Of a stretch of 64,000 nucleotides of DNA, positions 30,422 to 40,614 are shown one piece after another. The position numbers were made by a program, and so were the translations under genes. A model generated the notes under the pieces. The model did no database searches, was not told where the DNA came from, and was given only the letters and a program-made list of their open reading frames with translations. Each line of letters begins with the position of its first letter. Positions within the stretch are counted from its first letter, which is position 1. The DNA comes from Mycolicibacterium sp. CBMA 247 (GTDB taxonomy: Bacteria > Actinomycetota > Actinomycetes > Mycobacteriales > Mycobacteriaceae), in assembly GCF_009729095.1 (NCBI RefSeq), contig NZ_VTGX01000001.1:868001-932000 (forward strand), read 5' to 3'.

Positions 30422-31051
30422 TCACGCATGGGCGATCGTCAGCACCGCGGACACCTCAACCCCGACTTCCGTTAGCATCCGCACCGATTCGGCCGCCGTC
30501 GCTCCGGTGGTGACGATGTCGTCGACCAGCACCACTTCACCTGCGATCGGTCTGACCAAACGCACCCGACCTGCGATGTTGCGCTGGCGGGCGGCGCCCG
30601 ACAGGCCCACCGAGTCACGCACCCACGGTCGCAGCCGCAGCGCCGTCACGACACATACGCCGGGCAGCCCGGCCGCGGCCGACACAGCCATCCGGCTGAC
30701 CGGATCGCCACCGCGCCGACGCGCTGCGGCACGTCGGGTGGGTGCCGGGACCAGCGTCATCGGAGTGCCGACGACACCCCAGGCCAGCAGGTGTTGCAGG
30801 CCGCTGTTGAGTGCGCCTGCCAGCGGGCCGATCAGGTCGCTGCGACCGCGCTCCTTGGCCGCGACGATGGCGCGCCGGCGGGCACCGGCGTGGCGTCCCA
30901 GCGCGAATACCGGGACTCCCGGATCAGTTCGCGGGGTGAACAGGTGCGGCTCGTCATCACCGACGCCGAGTTGGGCGGCGCACGACGAGCACCACCGGGT
31001 CGACGGCACCCCGCAGCCACCGCACTCCAGCGGCAAGATGAGGTCGAGCAT
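30422..31051 (-). CDS. ComF-like phosphoribosyltransferase-domain protein (Rv3242c-like)
   Basis: A 209-residue ComF/GntX family protein. The N-terminus has a four-cysteine cluster (LECGGCGVPSTRWCSSC) likely to bind zinc, and the C-terminal domain is a type I phosphoribosyltransferase fold with the PRPP motif VVLVDDIVTTGATAAES near residues 173-189. In naturally competent bacteria ComF aids DNA uptake; in mycobacteria its role is not known. ATG at complement 31049-31051. It is the last gene of the mtrA-mtrB-lpqB cluster, starting 28 bp after lpqB. Confidence 0.88.
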   Translation of the reverse strand: MLDLILPLECGGCGVPSTRWCSSCAAQLGVGDDEPHLFTPRTDPGVPVFALGRHAGARRRAIVAAKERGRSDLIGPLAGALNSGLQHLLAWGVVGTPMTLVPAPTRRAAARRRGGDPVSRMAVSAAAGLPGVCVVTALRLRPWVRDSVGLSGAARQRNIAGRVRLVRPIAGEVVLVDDIVTTGATAAESVRMLTEVGVEVSAVLTIAHA

Positions 31052-31079
31052 GCCGGCAGTCTGCGCGCCGGCACCGACA

Positions 31080-32840
31080 TCAGCCCGGCAGTACCGGCAA
31101 CGAGCCGGGAACCATCAGCGGGCCGACCGCGAGCCACCCGGGGTTGTCCTCATTGACCGACGCGGACAGCTGCAGCACACCGCGCTGATCGGCGACGTAC
31201 ACCGTCGACGGGTTGGCGGCCACCGTGCTCACCGGGGGCACCAGATTGAGACTGGGCCCATCCGAGTTCACCCCATCAAGGTTGACGTAGGACACCGGGT
31301 GCGCCGGGTCGGTCCGGCTGACCACGATGTCATCGCCGGTGCGCCAGGACAGCGACACCACGGTGTTGCCCAGGCCGAAACCGAGACGGCGCGGATAGGT
31401 CAGCAGGAACTGCCCTTCGGGGGTCCGCTCGACACCTGCCAGGATCACCTGCCCACCGATCACCATCGCCGCACGGGTGCCGTCACGGGAGAGTTGCAGT
31501 TCGGTGATCGGGCCGGGATAGCGGGTGGTCACCGCCGCCACGTCGACCGGGATGCGGGCCGGGACGCCCGACGCGTCGCGGATGGCGCGCACCACGTTGG
31601 CATCGTCGACCACCACCCACACGGCCTGATCCAGCGACCAGCTCGGCCGGCTGAGGGTGCGGCCCTCGATGGCCATTGCAGTGGGCCCGCCCAGCGGCCC
31701 CATCCACAGCGAGGCGGCGGTCGCCACCGGGACGTCGGGCAGCACCACGACCGACGCCGCGTCCTGACCGTTGCGCGATACCGCGGCCGACATCTGATTG
31801 GGCGCCGAGCCGAAGGCCCCGGGCACCCGGGTGGTGTGCTGTCCGTCCAGCGCCACCAGCGAGCCGCCCACCAGCGCGTGCAAGCCGGCCGCGGCACCGG
31901 GCACGGCCCCCGGATCGGTGGCCGCGACGTCGGAGGTTTCCCAGCCTTCGGTGAACCGGTCGTCCAGCGGGGCACCGTCGGCGTTGATCACATAGGGCCC
32001 GCTGATCCCCGCCCGCGACAAGGTCCAGATGATCTGTGCGGCAAGCAGTTGACGGCTGTGCGGGTCGGTGGTCGAGAGGTTCTCCAGGTCGATGCGAGCG
32101 CCGCCGTAACCGCGACCCACCCCGGTCTTGCCGCCGTCTGCCCGGGTGACCCGACCGCGCAACCGCAGCGGTGCGTCGAGCAGGTTACGTACCGTCCTGG
32201 CCATCTCCGGGCGTGGCCCCGCCACCAGTTTGGAGATCAGTTCGGTGGCCAACTGGTCTGGGTCGGACACCGCGACATAGCGCGGGTCCGGCACGACCGT
32301 GGTTCCAGTCGGGTCGACGAAGTAGAGGGTGTTGCGCTTGTAGGTGGACTGAAACTGTTGCCAGTCAAGGAAAACCCCGTTGGGCAGCCGGTCGATGCGC
32401 CAGCCGCCCGGAGTCTGGACCAGTTCGATGGGACCGGGGTCGGGCAGGGCCCCCTCCCCCGTCTCGAACGCGCCCATGTCGGACAGCGATCCCAGAATGT
32501 CAGCGCGCATGCTCACCGAAACCCGGTCCGAACCACGGGTTTCGACGAACACCACCCGGTCGAGCAGCAACGCGCTACCGGCGTCGTCCCATGAACTGGA
32601 CGCCGACTCGGTGAGGAACTGCCGGGCGGCCAGATGCCGGTTGGCCGGATCGGCTGTGGCCTTGAGGAATTCGCGTAGGAGAACGTCGGGGTCCATACCC
32701 GGAGCCGGCTTGGGCAGGTTCGGTGGTGCCGGTTTGTCGACCGTGCCGATGGCTTGCGGGGAGGACGAATTCGGAATTCCCGCGCATCCGGACACCAGCA
32801 CTACCAAACCGACGAACACCACCGTCAGCAGGCGCTTCAC
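31080..32840 (-). CDS. lpqB: Lipoprotein LpqB, accessory to the MtrAB two-component system
   Basis: A 586-residue lipoprotein. The signal peptide [21 protein letters not shown] ends in a lipobox (VSGC) with lipid-acceptor Cys19. A GerMN domain and a C-terminal beta-propeller-like region follow. LpqB interacts with the extracellular part of MtrB and influences MtrA phosphorylation, cell division and cell wall growth. GTG start (complement 32838-32840) overlaps the mtrB stop in a GTGA junction, so the two are translationally coupled. Matches Rv3244c. Confidence 0.95.
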   Translation of the reverse strand: MKRLLTVVFVGLVVLVSGCAGIPNSSSPQAIGTVDKPAPPNLPKPAPGMDPDVLLREFLKATADPANRHLAARQFLTESASSSWDDAGSALLLDRVVFVETRGSDRVSVSMRADILGSLSDMGAFETGEGALPDPGPIELVQTPGGWRIDRLPNGVFLDWQQFQSTYKRNTLYFVDPTGTTVVPDPRYVAVSDPDQLATELISKLVAGPRPEMARTVRNLLDAPLRLRGRVTRADGGKTGVGRGYGGARIDLENLSTTDPHSRQLLAAQIIWTLSRAGISGPYVINADGAPLDDRFTEGWETSDVAATDPGAVPGAAAGLHALVGGSLVALDGQHTTRVPGAFGSAPNQMSAAVSRNGQDAASVVVLPDVPVATAASLWMGPLGGPTAMAIEGRTLSRPSWSLDQAVWVVVDDANVVRAIRDASGVPARIPVDVAAVTTRYPGPITELQLSRDGTRAAMVIGGQVILAGVERTPEGQFLLTYPRRLGFGLGNTVVSLSWRTGDDIVVSRTDPAHPVSYVNLDGVNSDGPSLNLVPPVSTVAANPSTVYVADQRGVLQLSASVNEDNPGWLAVGPLMVPGSLPVLPG

Positions 32841-34498
32841 ACGCTCTCCTCCGCAGGCTCCCGGTCTCGGTTGGGGTTTTGCCGCGATTTCTGCTGCGGC
32901 ACAACTGGTTTCAGCGGCAGCGGGCTGGCCGTCACCTTGTGCCCACGGACCAGCGGCAGGGTCAGACGGAAGCAGGCCCCCTTGCCCGGCTCACCCCATG
33001 CCTCCAACCGGCCCTGGTGCAGGCGCGCGTCCTCGATGCTGATGGCCAGGCCCAGGCCGGTTCCGCCCGAGCGCCGCACCCGCGATGGGTCCGACCGCCA
33101 GAACCGGCTGAACACCAGCTTTTCCTCGCCGGGACGCAGGCCGACGCCGAAATCGCGGACCGTGACGGCCACGGTGTCCTCGTCGGCGGCCATCCGGATA
33201 CGCACCGGTTTGCGTTCGGCGTGGTCGATGGCGTTGGCGATGAGGTTGCGCAGGATCCGTTCCACGCGGCGGGGATCCACCTCGGCGATCACCTCGTCGT
33301 CGGGCATGTTGACGTCGAGTTCGACCTCGGCGTCGGCAGCCAGGTGCCCGACGTTGTTCAGCGCGCTCTGGACGGTGGACCGCAGATCCACCGACTCCAC
33401 AGACAGCTCGGCCACACCGGCGTCGTGGCGGGAGATCTCCAGCAGATCGGCCAGCAGGGTTTCGAAACGGTCCAGTTCGTTGACCATCAGTTCGGTGGAC
33501 CGGCGCAATGCGGGGTCGAGGTCCTCGCTGTGGTCGTGGATCAGGTCGGCCGCCATGCGCACCGTCGTCAACGGCGTACGCAGTTCGTGGCTGACGTCAG
33601 AAGTGAAGCGGCGCTGCAGGTTGCCGAATTCCTCGAGTTGCTGGATCTGACGCGACAGACTCTCGGCCATGTCGTTGAACGACACCGCGAGCCGCGCCAT
33701 GTCATCCTCGCCGCGCACCGGCATCCGCTCGGTCAGGTGCCCTTCGGCGAACCGCTCGGCGATCCGCGAGGCCGACCGCACCGGCTGCACGATCTGGCGG
33801 GCCACCACCAGGGCGATCGCGGCCAGCAGACCCAGCAGCACCACGCCGCCGGTAGCCATCGTGCCGCGCACCAGCGAGATGGTGCTTTCCTCGTTGTTCA
33901 GCGGAAAGATCAGGTACAGCTCAAGATTGGGCACCGACGAGGACGTCGGGCTGCCGACGATCAGCGCCGGCCCGGCAAACCCATCGGTCTTGACCGTGGC
34001 GTACTGGTAACTGACCTGCCCGGCCTTGACAAAGTCGCGCAAGGCCTTGGGCACCTGCTGCACCGGCCCGGCCGCCGCGGCTTCCCGGGGTCCGTCGCCC
34101 TGGACGATGAGTACCGCGTCGAAAGCTCCGGCCACGTCCGCGCGGGCGTCGGCCTTGCGGTCGATCAGCGTGTTGCGCGCCAGCTGCAGGCTGCTGTCCA
34201 GCGAGCGGCTCTCCTCACCGCCGACGATGCCGCCGACCGTGACGCGGGCGCGTTCGACCTGCTCGGTGGCGGCCCTGACCTTGACCTCGAGAATCCGGTC
34301 GGTGATCTGGCTGGTCAACACGAAGCCGAGCACCAGAATGACGGCGAGCGAGAGGCCCAGCGTCAGCGTGACCACCCGCAATTGAAGCGAGCGGCGCCAC
34401 ACCAGGCTCAGTGCCCTGCCGAGCGTCCCCAATCCGCGCAACAGTGGGCCGGAACCTCCCCAACGCCCACGTATGCGTCGCCTGGAGCCGAAGATCAC
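32837..34498 (-). CDS. mtrB: Sensor histidine kinase MtrB
   Basis: A 553-residue membrane histidine kinase. Two transmembrane segments (residues ~40-62 and ~215-237) flank an extracellular domain; then a HAMP domain, the phosphoacceptor H-box [18 protein letters not shown], and ATPase boxes [10 protein letters not shown] (N), VRDFGVGL (G1) and GGTGLGLAI (G2). It phosphorylates MtrA, linking envelope and septum state to transcription. GTG start (complement 34496-34498) overlaps the mtrA stop by 4 nt. Matches Rv3245c. Confidence 0.96.
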   Translation of the reverse strand: MIFGSRRRIRGRWGGSGPLLRGLGTLGRALSLVWRRSLQLRVVTLTLGLSLAVILVLGFVLTSQITDRILEVKVRAATEQVERARVTVGGIVGGEESRSLDSSLQLARNTLIDRKADARADVAGAFDAVLIVQGDGPREAAAAGPVQQVPKALRDFVKAGQVSYQYATVKTDGFAGPALIVGSPTSSSVPNLELYLIFPLNNEESTISLVRGTMATGGVVLLGLLAAIALVVARQIVQPVRSASRIAERFAEGHLTERMPVRGEDDMARLAVSFNDMAESLSRQIQQLEEFGNLQRRFTSDVSHELRTPLTTVRMAADLIHDHSEDLDPALRRSTELMVNELDRFETLLADLLEISRHDAGVAELSVESVDLRSTVQSALNNVGHLAADAEVELDVNMPDDEVIAEVDPRRVERILRNLIANAIDHAERKPVRIRMAADEDTVAVTVRDFGVGLRPGEEKLVFSRFWRSDPSRVRRSGGTGLGLAISIEDARLHQGRLEAWGEPGKGACFRLTLPLVRGHKVTASPLPLKPVVPQQKSRQNPNRDREPAEESV

Positions 34499-35181
34499 GG
34501 GGGTCCGGCCTTGTATCCCACTCCTCGAACGGTCAACACCACCTGCGGGTTCTCCGGGTCCTTCTCAACCTTGGCCCGCAACCGCTGGACATGCACGTTC
34601 ACCAAACGGGTGTCGGCGGGGTGGCGGTATCCCCACACCTGTTCGAGCAGCACATCACGAGTAAACACCTGCCGCGGTTTGCGTGCCAGCGCCACCAGCA
34701 GGTCGAACTCCAGCGGTGTCAGCGAAATCTGCTCGCCCTGACGGGTCACCTTGTGAGCCGGTACATCGATCTCGACATCGTTGATCGACAGCAGCTCGGC
34801 CGGCTCGTCGTCGTTGCGGCGCAGCCGCGCGCGCACCCGGGCCACCAGCTCCTTGGGCTTGAACGGCTTCATCACGTAGTCGTCGGCGCCGGATTCCAGG
34901 CCCAGCACCACGTCGACCGTGTCGGTCTTGGCGGTCAGCATGACGATCGGCACGCCGGAGTCGGCACGCAGCACCCGGCACACGTCGATCCCGTTCATGC
35001 CGGGCAACATCAGGTCCAGCAGGACCAGGTCAGGCCGCAATTCGCGGACCGCGGTGAGTGCCTGGCTGCCATCGCCGATGACCGCGGTATCGAATCCCTC
35101 GCCACGCAAGACGATGGTGAGCATCTCGGCCAGCGATGGGTCGTCGTCGACGACAAGGATCCTTTGCCTCATGGTGTCCAT
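34495..35181 (-). CDS. mtrA: Response regulator MtrA (OmpR/PhoB family)
   Basis: A 228-residue response regulator: receiver domain with acidic DDD at 12-14, phosphoacceptor Asp56 in [13 protein letters not shown] with conserved Thr/Lys region, and KPF switch; then a winged-helix DNA-binding domain ([20 protein letters not shown]). It is almost residue-for-residue the M. tuberculosis protein as I recall it. MtrA binds promoters and oriC and is essential in slow growers. Start is ATG at complement 35179-35181; the fourth residue is a second ATG. It lies 52 bp downstream of tmk. Confidence 0.97.
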   Translation of the reverse strand: MDTMRQRILVVDDDPSLAEMLTIVLRGEGFDTAVIGDGSQALTAVRELRPDLVLLDLMLPGMNGIDVCRVLRADSGVPIVMLTAKTDTVDVVLGLESGADDYVMKPFKPKELVARVRARLRRNDDEPAELLSINDVEIDVPAHKVTRQGEQISLTPLEFDLLVALARKPRQVFTRDVLLEQVWGYRHPADTRLVNVHVQRLRAKVEKDPENPQVVLTVRGVGYKAGPP

Positions 35182-35233
35182 GGTGTCACCCGATCGCGAT
35201 AAAACCGGGGTACCACACGCGGGTTTCTCGGCT

Positions 35234-35866
35234 TTATCTGCTGCTTAAGCGCCCGGCCAGGGCGGCCGGGTCCACATCCGGGCCCGCGACGGCCCATCGG
35301 CCACACCAGTCGGCGGCAGCCAGCGCGGCATAGACCTCACCGGTGCGCTGTTGCAGCCCGCCGTCACGCTCGTAGGCGTCCTTGGCGCGATCGGCCTCGG
35401 TGTTGGCGCGATGCTCGGCCCGCTGGGCGGCCAGCTCGGTCGGGACGTCGAGCAGCACCTGCCAATCCGGTTTGGGAAGTTTCAGGCGGTCGAATTCGAG
35501 CGCGCGCACCCATTCCACGACCTCACCGTCAGCGCCCTGGTGCAGCCGGGCCGCACTGTAGGCGGCATTGGACGCGACATAGCGGTCGAGGATGAGGACG
35601 TCATAGGCGGCCTGCAGGTGTTCGATCTCCTCACGCGCGCCGGCCCGGTCCAGCGCGAACAGCACCGCCATCGCGTGCACCGACTCAGCCAGGTCACCAT
35701 GGGCCCCGTGCAACGCCTCGGCGGCCAGGTCGGCGGGCACCGAATGGTCATACCGCGGGAACGCCAAGCTGCCGACGGACTTGTGATCGGCCTCGAACGC
35801 CGCCCGCAGGCCGTTGGTCAACGTACGTTTACCGGCGCCGTCGACACCCTCGATCGCGATGAGCAC
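35234..35866 (-). CDS. tmk: Thymidylate kinase
   Basis: A 210-residue dTMP kinase (dTMP to dTDP). The start is GTG at complement 35864-35866, giving MLIAIEGVDGAGKRTLTNGL with the P-loop GVDGAGKRT; the open frame upstream is unconserved repeat sequence. LDRYVASNAAYSAARLHQG contains the DR(Y/H) catalytic motif and LPKPDWQVLLDV the family core. Matches Rv3247c in sequence and position, upstream of mtrA. Confidence 0.95.
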   Translation of the reverse strand: MLIAIEGVDGAGKRTLTNGLRAAFEADHKSVGSLAFPRYDHSVPADLAAEALHGAHGDLAESVHAMAVLFALDRAGAREEIEHLQAAYDVLILDRYVASNAAYSAARLHQGADGEVVEWVRALEFDRLKLPKPDWQVLLDVPTELAAQRAEHRANTEADRAKDAYERDGGLQQRTGEVYAALAAADWCGRWAVAGPDVDPAALAGRLSSR

Positions 35867-35905
35867 ATGAGCAGCGTAATGCTGGAGGCGTCCACCGGTC
35901 TCCAA

Positions 35906-35952
35906 TGTCACGCTGGAGTGGCTCCCGCGTTCGAGTGTCACGCTGGAGTGGC
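35906..35952. repeat. Two 17-bp direct repeats in the tmk upstream region
   Basis: TGTCACGCTGGAGTGGC occurs at 35906-35922 and again at 35936-35952, a 30-bp period. It lies 40 bp upstream of the tmk start. Role unknown; it may be a spacer repeat or a protein-binding site. Confidence 0.7.
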
Positions 35953-36014
35953 GATAGGCCGCAAGGGAGCGAGATGACGCGGACGCGTCGGGCGTCACGA
36001 ATCCAAAGAGACCA

Positions 36015-36404
36015 CTAGCTCGGACGTTGCTCCGGTGGCACGTATCCCGGTGTGAATCCCCGTTCCTGCACAATGAGATTCAGGCTACCGAGTGAGCATT
36101 CCTCGATGTCGTCGAAGGCGATGTCGGGTTTCAGATCGGTGTGGAAGATCGGGTGTCCTTCGGCGTCGTAGCCGCCGTAGCCCTTGTCGGCGTACTCGTC
36201 GACGTATTTCACGATGCCCATGGCGTCGGCTGCCCGGCGGGCGTATCCCTCACCGCCGCCGGACCACAGCATGATCCGGGTGTTCTTCATGCTCGCCAGG
36301 GTGATCAGCAGTGTGCGGATGCGCTCATTGGCCACGTAGGCATCGGTGATCGTGTTGTCGCGCAACGTCCCATCGATGTCGAAGGCAATCGTGACTTCCT
36401 TCAT
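36015..36404 (-). CDS. Small HAD-superfamily phosphatase-like protein
   Basis: A 129-residue protein with a HAD motif I near the N-terminus (IAFDIDGTLRDN, Asp9 and Asp11). LWSGGGEGYARRAADAM could be the motif II region, and PDIAFDDIEECSLGSLN the acidic motif IV. It is much shorter than typical HAD hydrolases and lacks a cap domain, so the substrate is probably a macromolecule or open small molecule. A GAGGAG ribosome site precedes the ATG (complement 36402-36404). It is inserted between tmk and sahH and reads on the same strand. Function unknown. Confidence 0.72.
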   Translation of the reverse strand: MKEVTIAFDIDGTLRDNTITDAYVANERIRTLLITLASMKNTRIMLWSGGGEGYARRAADAMGIVKYVDEYADKGYGGYDAEGHPIFHTDLKPDIAFDDIEECSLGSLNLIVQERGFTPGYVPPEQRPS

Positions 36405-36504
36405 CGTGTACGCATCTCCTCACTGACAACGACGGGGACCCCACCACCACGGTGGCCACCCCGACGACGATCGGTCTGGTCAATGCAGTCACGATTACCA
36501 CCGA

Positions 36505-36556
36505 GCAGACGCAAAGGTGCCCCAAATCAAGCGATTTGGGGCACCTTTACGTCTGC
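36505..36556 (-). terminator. Strong hairpin terminator after sahH
   Basis: A near-perfect hairpin: outer arms GCAGAC/GTCTGC and an inner 16-bp perfect stem ending around AAATC-aagc-GATTT. It begins 18 bp past the sahH stop codon on the minus strand. This is the clearest terminator in the window. Confidence 0.88.
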
Positions 36557-36574
36557 TCGCGCTACCTCAGTTAC

Positions 36575-38032
<1,458 letters not shown>

Positions 38033-38151
38033 GTAGAGCCCTCTTTCAGTCGTGATTGCTTGCAAGCGCACAGGTGCGCCCAACGGCGACGCCACATGCA
38101 GATACCTCTAGCCTGCGGGCTCGCGGGACAGGCGCTATGGCGCACTGACAG

Positions 38152-38832
38152 CTACGGGGTATCTATGACACCGTAGCGCTCGGCGAACGGCGTCATCAGT
38201 CGGGCCAGGTCACCGGCCACATCGTGATCCGCTTCGGGCGGCATCGACACGTAACTCATCGCCAGCCGCACGATGGCCCGGGCCAGTACTCCGGCGTCCT
38301 CATCGCTGGCCTTCATCCAACTGGTCTGGAAGGTCCCGGTAAGCCGTTGCGAGCAACGGGAGATGATCGGCCCGCTGCCGGTGGTGATGATCTGCAGCAG
38401 GTCCGGTTTGGAGGCGCCGGTAAGCAACGAGATCACCAGCGGATCAGCGGCCGAGTCGGCGAAGAAGGCCCGGAATCCCTCCAGGAACGCTGCGTACACC
38501 TCGCCGATGTTGTTGTTGATCGCATCGTCGACCGCGTCGACGAGCCGATCGGCCAGGCGCATGGCATATCCCTCGGCCAGACCCTGGCGTGAGCCGAACT
38601 CGTTGTAGATCGTCTGACGGCTGATACCCGCGGCCTTCGCCACGTGCGAGAGCGTGATGGCCGACCAGTCGCGGGTCAGCAGCAGCTCGCGCATGCCGTC
38701 GAGAATCGAATCATGCAGTAGCACCCGCGATGCCTCCGCATACGGGATGCGCTGCTTATCTCGCGGCCGACTCACACGGGCGACAATATCGCTTTCCGGT
38801 CGGCTTTCGAGCGCGTCGCTCGAAGCGGTCAA
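38152..38832 (-). CDS. TetR-family repressor of the alkane hydroxylase operon (Rv3249c-like)
   Basis: A 226-residue TetR regulator. The HTH is at residues ~58-80 ([27 protein letters not shown]), followed by an all-helical ligand domain. The start is TTG at complement 38830-38832, overlapping the rubB stop as TTGA, so it is the last gene of alkB-rubA-rubB-tetR; a GTG at about codon 17 is an alternative. Same position as Rv3249c. It probably represses alkB in response to alkanes or derived acids; a palindrome at the alkB promoter is the likely target (inference). Confidence 0.86.
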   Translation of the reverse strand: MTASSDALESRPESDIVARVSRPRDKQRIPYAEASRVLLHDSILDGMRELLLTRDWSAITLSHVAKAAGISRQTIYNEFGSRQGLAEGYAMRLADRLVDAVDDAINNNIGEVYAAFLEGFRAFFADSAADPLVISLLTGASKPDLLQIITTGSGPIISRCSQRLTGTFQTSWMKASDEDAGVLARAIVRLAMSYVSMPPEADHDVAGDLARLMTPFAERYGVIDTP

Positions 38833-39080
38833 GGCCGCGCGACCTCGACCATGTCGAAATCAGACTTCGCCGCCCCGCAGTCCGGACAGCTCCAGTCCTC
38901 GGGGATCTCGTCCCAGCGGGTGCCCGGGGCGATGCCGTCCTCGGGCCAGCCCTTCTCCTCGTCGTACTCGAATCCGCACTGCACACACACGTACAGCTTG
39001 TACGGCTCGGTACCTGTCGGCTCCTCGCGCAAGCGCTCGTCGGTGCTTGTCGGCTCCTCGCGCAAGCGCTCGTCGGTCAT
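38829..39080 (-). CDS. rubB: Rubredoxin, second of the alkane hydroxylase operon
   Basis: An 83-residue rubredoxin whose iron ligands are Cys32, Cys35, Cys65 and Cys68 (YVCVQCG and WSCPDCG), passing electrons to AlkB. The N-terminus is unusual: 11 residues, [10 protein letters not shown] plus Ser or Gly, occur twice in tandem before the rubredoxin core begins at PYKLYVC. The ATG overlaps the rubA stop (ATGA). The extension comes from a 33-bp DNA tandem repeat and is absent from ordinary rubredoxins (about 55-60 residues). Confidence 0.92.
   Translation of the reverse strand: MTDERLREEPTSTDERLREEPTGTEPYKLYVCVQCGFEYDEEKGWPEDGIAPGTRWDEIPEDWSCPDCGAAKSDFDMVEVARP
39015..39077. repeat. 33-bp-period tandem repeat encoding the RubB N-terminal extension
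   Basis: Two identical 30-nt units, 39015-39044 and 39048-39077, are offset by 33 bp (11 codons). A related sequence lies in alkB around 39593-39616 (CTTCGCGCAAGCGGCTCATC versus CCTCGCGCAAGCGCTCGTC). This may be a short dispersed repeat that inserts in coding sequence. Confidence 0.75.
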
Positions 39081-39250
39081 GTCGACACTCCTATCGCCTC
39101 GAAATCAACCTTTTCGCGCACCGCACAGTCGGGACAGCACCAGTCATCGGGCACCTCGCCGAACGGTGCGCCTGCCGGAAACCCCTCGCGCGGATCCCCT
39201 TTGGCTTCGTCATAGATGTACCCGCAGCCGGGGCACTGGAAGGCGCTCAT
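39077..39250 (-). CDS. rubA: Rubredoxin, first of the alkane hydroxylase operon
   Basis: A 57-residue rubredoxin with ligands Cys6, Cys9, Cys39 and Cys42 (FQCPGCG and CCPDC), the normal size for the family. ATG at complement 39248-39250 overlaps the alkB stop (ATGA), and its own stop overlaps the rubB start, so translation of the operon is coupled throughout. It carries electrons from a rubredoxin reductase, not encoded here, to AlkB. Matches Rv3251c. Confidence 0.94.
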   Translation of the reverse strand: MSAFQCPGCGYIYDEAKGDPREGFPAGAPFGEVPDDWCCPDCAVREKVDFEAIGVST

Positions 39251-40503
39251 ACCGTCGCCTCCCCGGCGCCGTAACGGGCCAGCATCTTCGCGCGCAGCCG
39301 CGGCTGGATGTTCACCCTGGTGATGTCGCCGTCGTAGTGCTCCAGCACCCGGTGGTCCATCAGCTTGCGCCACAACGGCGGCAGGTAGGTGAGCCCGATC
39401 AGGGATGCGTACCCGCTGGGCAGGTTGGGCGCGCCGTCGATGCTGCGCAGGGTCTGGTACCGGCGTGTCGGGTTGGCGTGGTGATCGCTGTGGCGCTGCA
39501 GGTGATACAGGAACAGGTTGGTCACGATGTGGTCGGAGTTCCAGCTGTGCACGGGCGCACACCGCTCGTAGCGACCGTTGGCAGGGCGTCCTTCTCTTCG
39601 CGCAAGCGGCTCATCGACCTTCTGCCGGAGCAGCCCGTAGTGCTCCAGGTAGTTCACCGATTCGAGCAGGCTGAAGCCGTAGACGGCCTGGATCACCATG
39701 AACGGGATCACGCCGACGCCGAAGATCGTGATCAGCACGCCCCACAACACGACCGACATCGCCCACGCGTTGAGCACATCGTTGGACCAGTGCCACGGTG
39801 ATTTGTCCTGCCGGCGCAGCCGCTGGGCTTCCAGCTCCCACGACGAGCGCAGGCTGCCGAACACGCTGCGCGGCAAGAATTCCCAGAAGGTCTCGCCGAA
39901 ACGTGCCGACGCGGGATCCTCGGGGGTGGCCACCCGGACGTGGTGCCCGCGGTTGTGCTCGATATAGAAGTGGCCGTACCAGGTCTGAGCCAGCGTGATC
40001 TTGGACAGCCAGCGCTCCAACGAGTCACGCTTGTGCCCCATCTCGTGTGCGGTGTTGATGCCCACGCCGCCGAGCACACCTACCGACAGTGCGATGCCGA
40101 TCTTGGCCGGCCAGCCCAGTCCGCCGTCGAACCCGAGCCAGCTGAGGTCGGACGCGGTGAACAGGTAGGCGCCCATGATGACGCTCGCGTACTGGAAGGG
40201 GATGTAGACGTAGGTGCAGTACCGGTAGTACTTGTCGTTCTCCAGCTGCTCCATCACCTCATCGGGCGGATTCTGGCCGTCCGGTCCGAATCGCAGGTCC
40301 AGCAGCGGCAGCAGGACGTAGAGCAGGATCGGGCCGATCCACAGCGGCACCTGCGCCGCGACGTGCCATCCGAGCTGGTTGAAGCCCCAGACCAGCGGCA
40401 GCATCACAAAGATCGCCGTCGGGGCGATCAGCCCCATCAACCACAGGTGCCGCTTCTTGTCCCGCCACTGCCGGACCTCGATGCCCGATACTTCCGCCAC
40501 CAC
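39247..40503 (-). CDS. alkB: Transmembrane alkane 1-monooxygenase AlkB
   Basis: A 418-residue integral membrane diiron enzyme oxidizing n-alkanes to 1-alkanols. Eight-histidine signature: NTAHEMGHKRD, IEHNRGHHV, NYLEHYGLLR and LQRHSDHHANPTRRYQ, with several membrane helices in the first 130 residues. GTG start (complement 40501-40503) is supported by AGGAGG six nt upstream. Between the NYLEHYG and LQRHSDHH boxes it has an extra stretch, VDEPLARREGRPANGR, which overlaps the short repeat seen in rubB. Heads the alkB-rubA-rubB-tetR operon (compare Rv3252c-Rv3249c). Confidence 0.95.
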   Translation of the reverse strand: MVAEVSGIEVRQWRDKKRHLWLMGLIAPTAIFVMLPLVWGFNQLGWHVAAQVPLWIGPILLYVLLPLLDLRFGPDGQNPPDEVMEQLENDKYYRYCTYVYIPFQYASVIMGAYLFTASDLSWLGFDGGLGWPAKIGIALSVGVLGGVGINTAHEMGHKRDSLERWLSKITLAQTWYGHFYIEHNRGHHVRVATPEDPASARFGETFWEFLPRSVFGSLRSSWELEAQRLRRQDKSPWHWSNDVLNAWAMSVVLWGVLITIFGVGVIPFMVIQAVYGFSLLESVNYLEHYGLLRQKVDEPLARREGRPANGRYERCAPVHSWNSDHIVTNLFLYHLQRHSDHHANPTRRYQTLRSIDGAPNLPSGYASLIGLTYLPPLWRKLMDHRVLEHYDGDITRVNIQPRLRAKMLARYGAGEATV

Positions 40504-40544
40504 GATGAGCCTCCTTGTGTGAGAGCTATCACTGCAATGGCTTG

Positions 40545-40584
40545 ACTATAAACCGCCCCATGTCGTGTGTCTAGACAATGACAC
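40545..40584 (-). promoter_or_regulatory. alkB promoter with candidate TetR operator
   Basis: Reading on the minus strand, a -10-like TATAGT lies at 40545-40550. Upstream, at about -35, is the perfect 10-bp palindrome TGTCTAGACA (40568-40577), flanked by GTGTC (40567-40571) and GACAC (40580-40584). Its place over the promoter suits a repressor site; binding by the operon's own TetR protein is inference. Confidence 0.5.
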
Positions 40585-40614
40585 TAGGTTTGTAAAGCTC
40601 GGAAGTGTGGGGCG

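Noticed and set aside
30507..34741. Long plus-strand frames opposite lpqB, mtrB and mtrA
   Set aside because: Shadows of the conserved operon; no start signal, domain or membrane pattern fits a real protein.
38033..38151. Possible SAH riboswitch before sahH
   Set aside because: I looked for the conserved pseudoknot core and could not identify it in this 119-bp leader.
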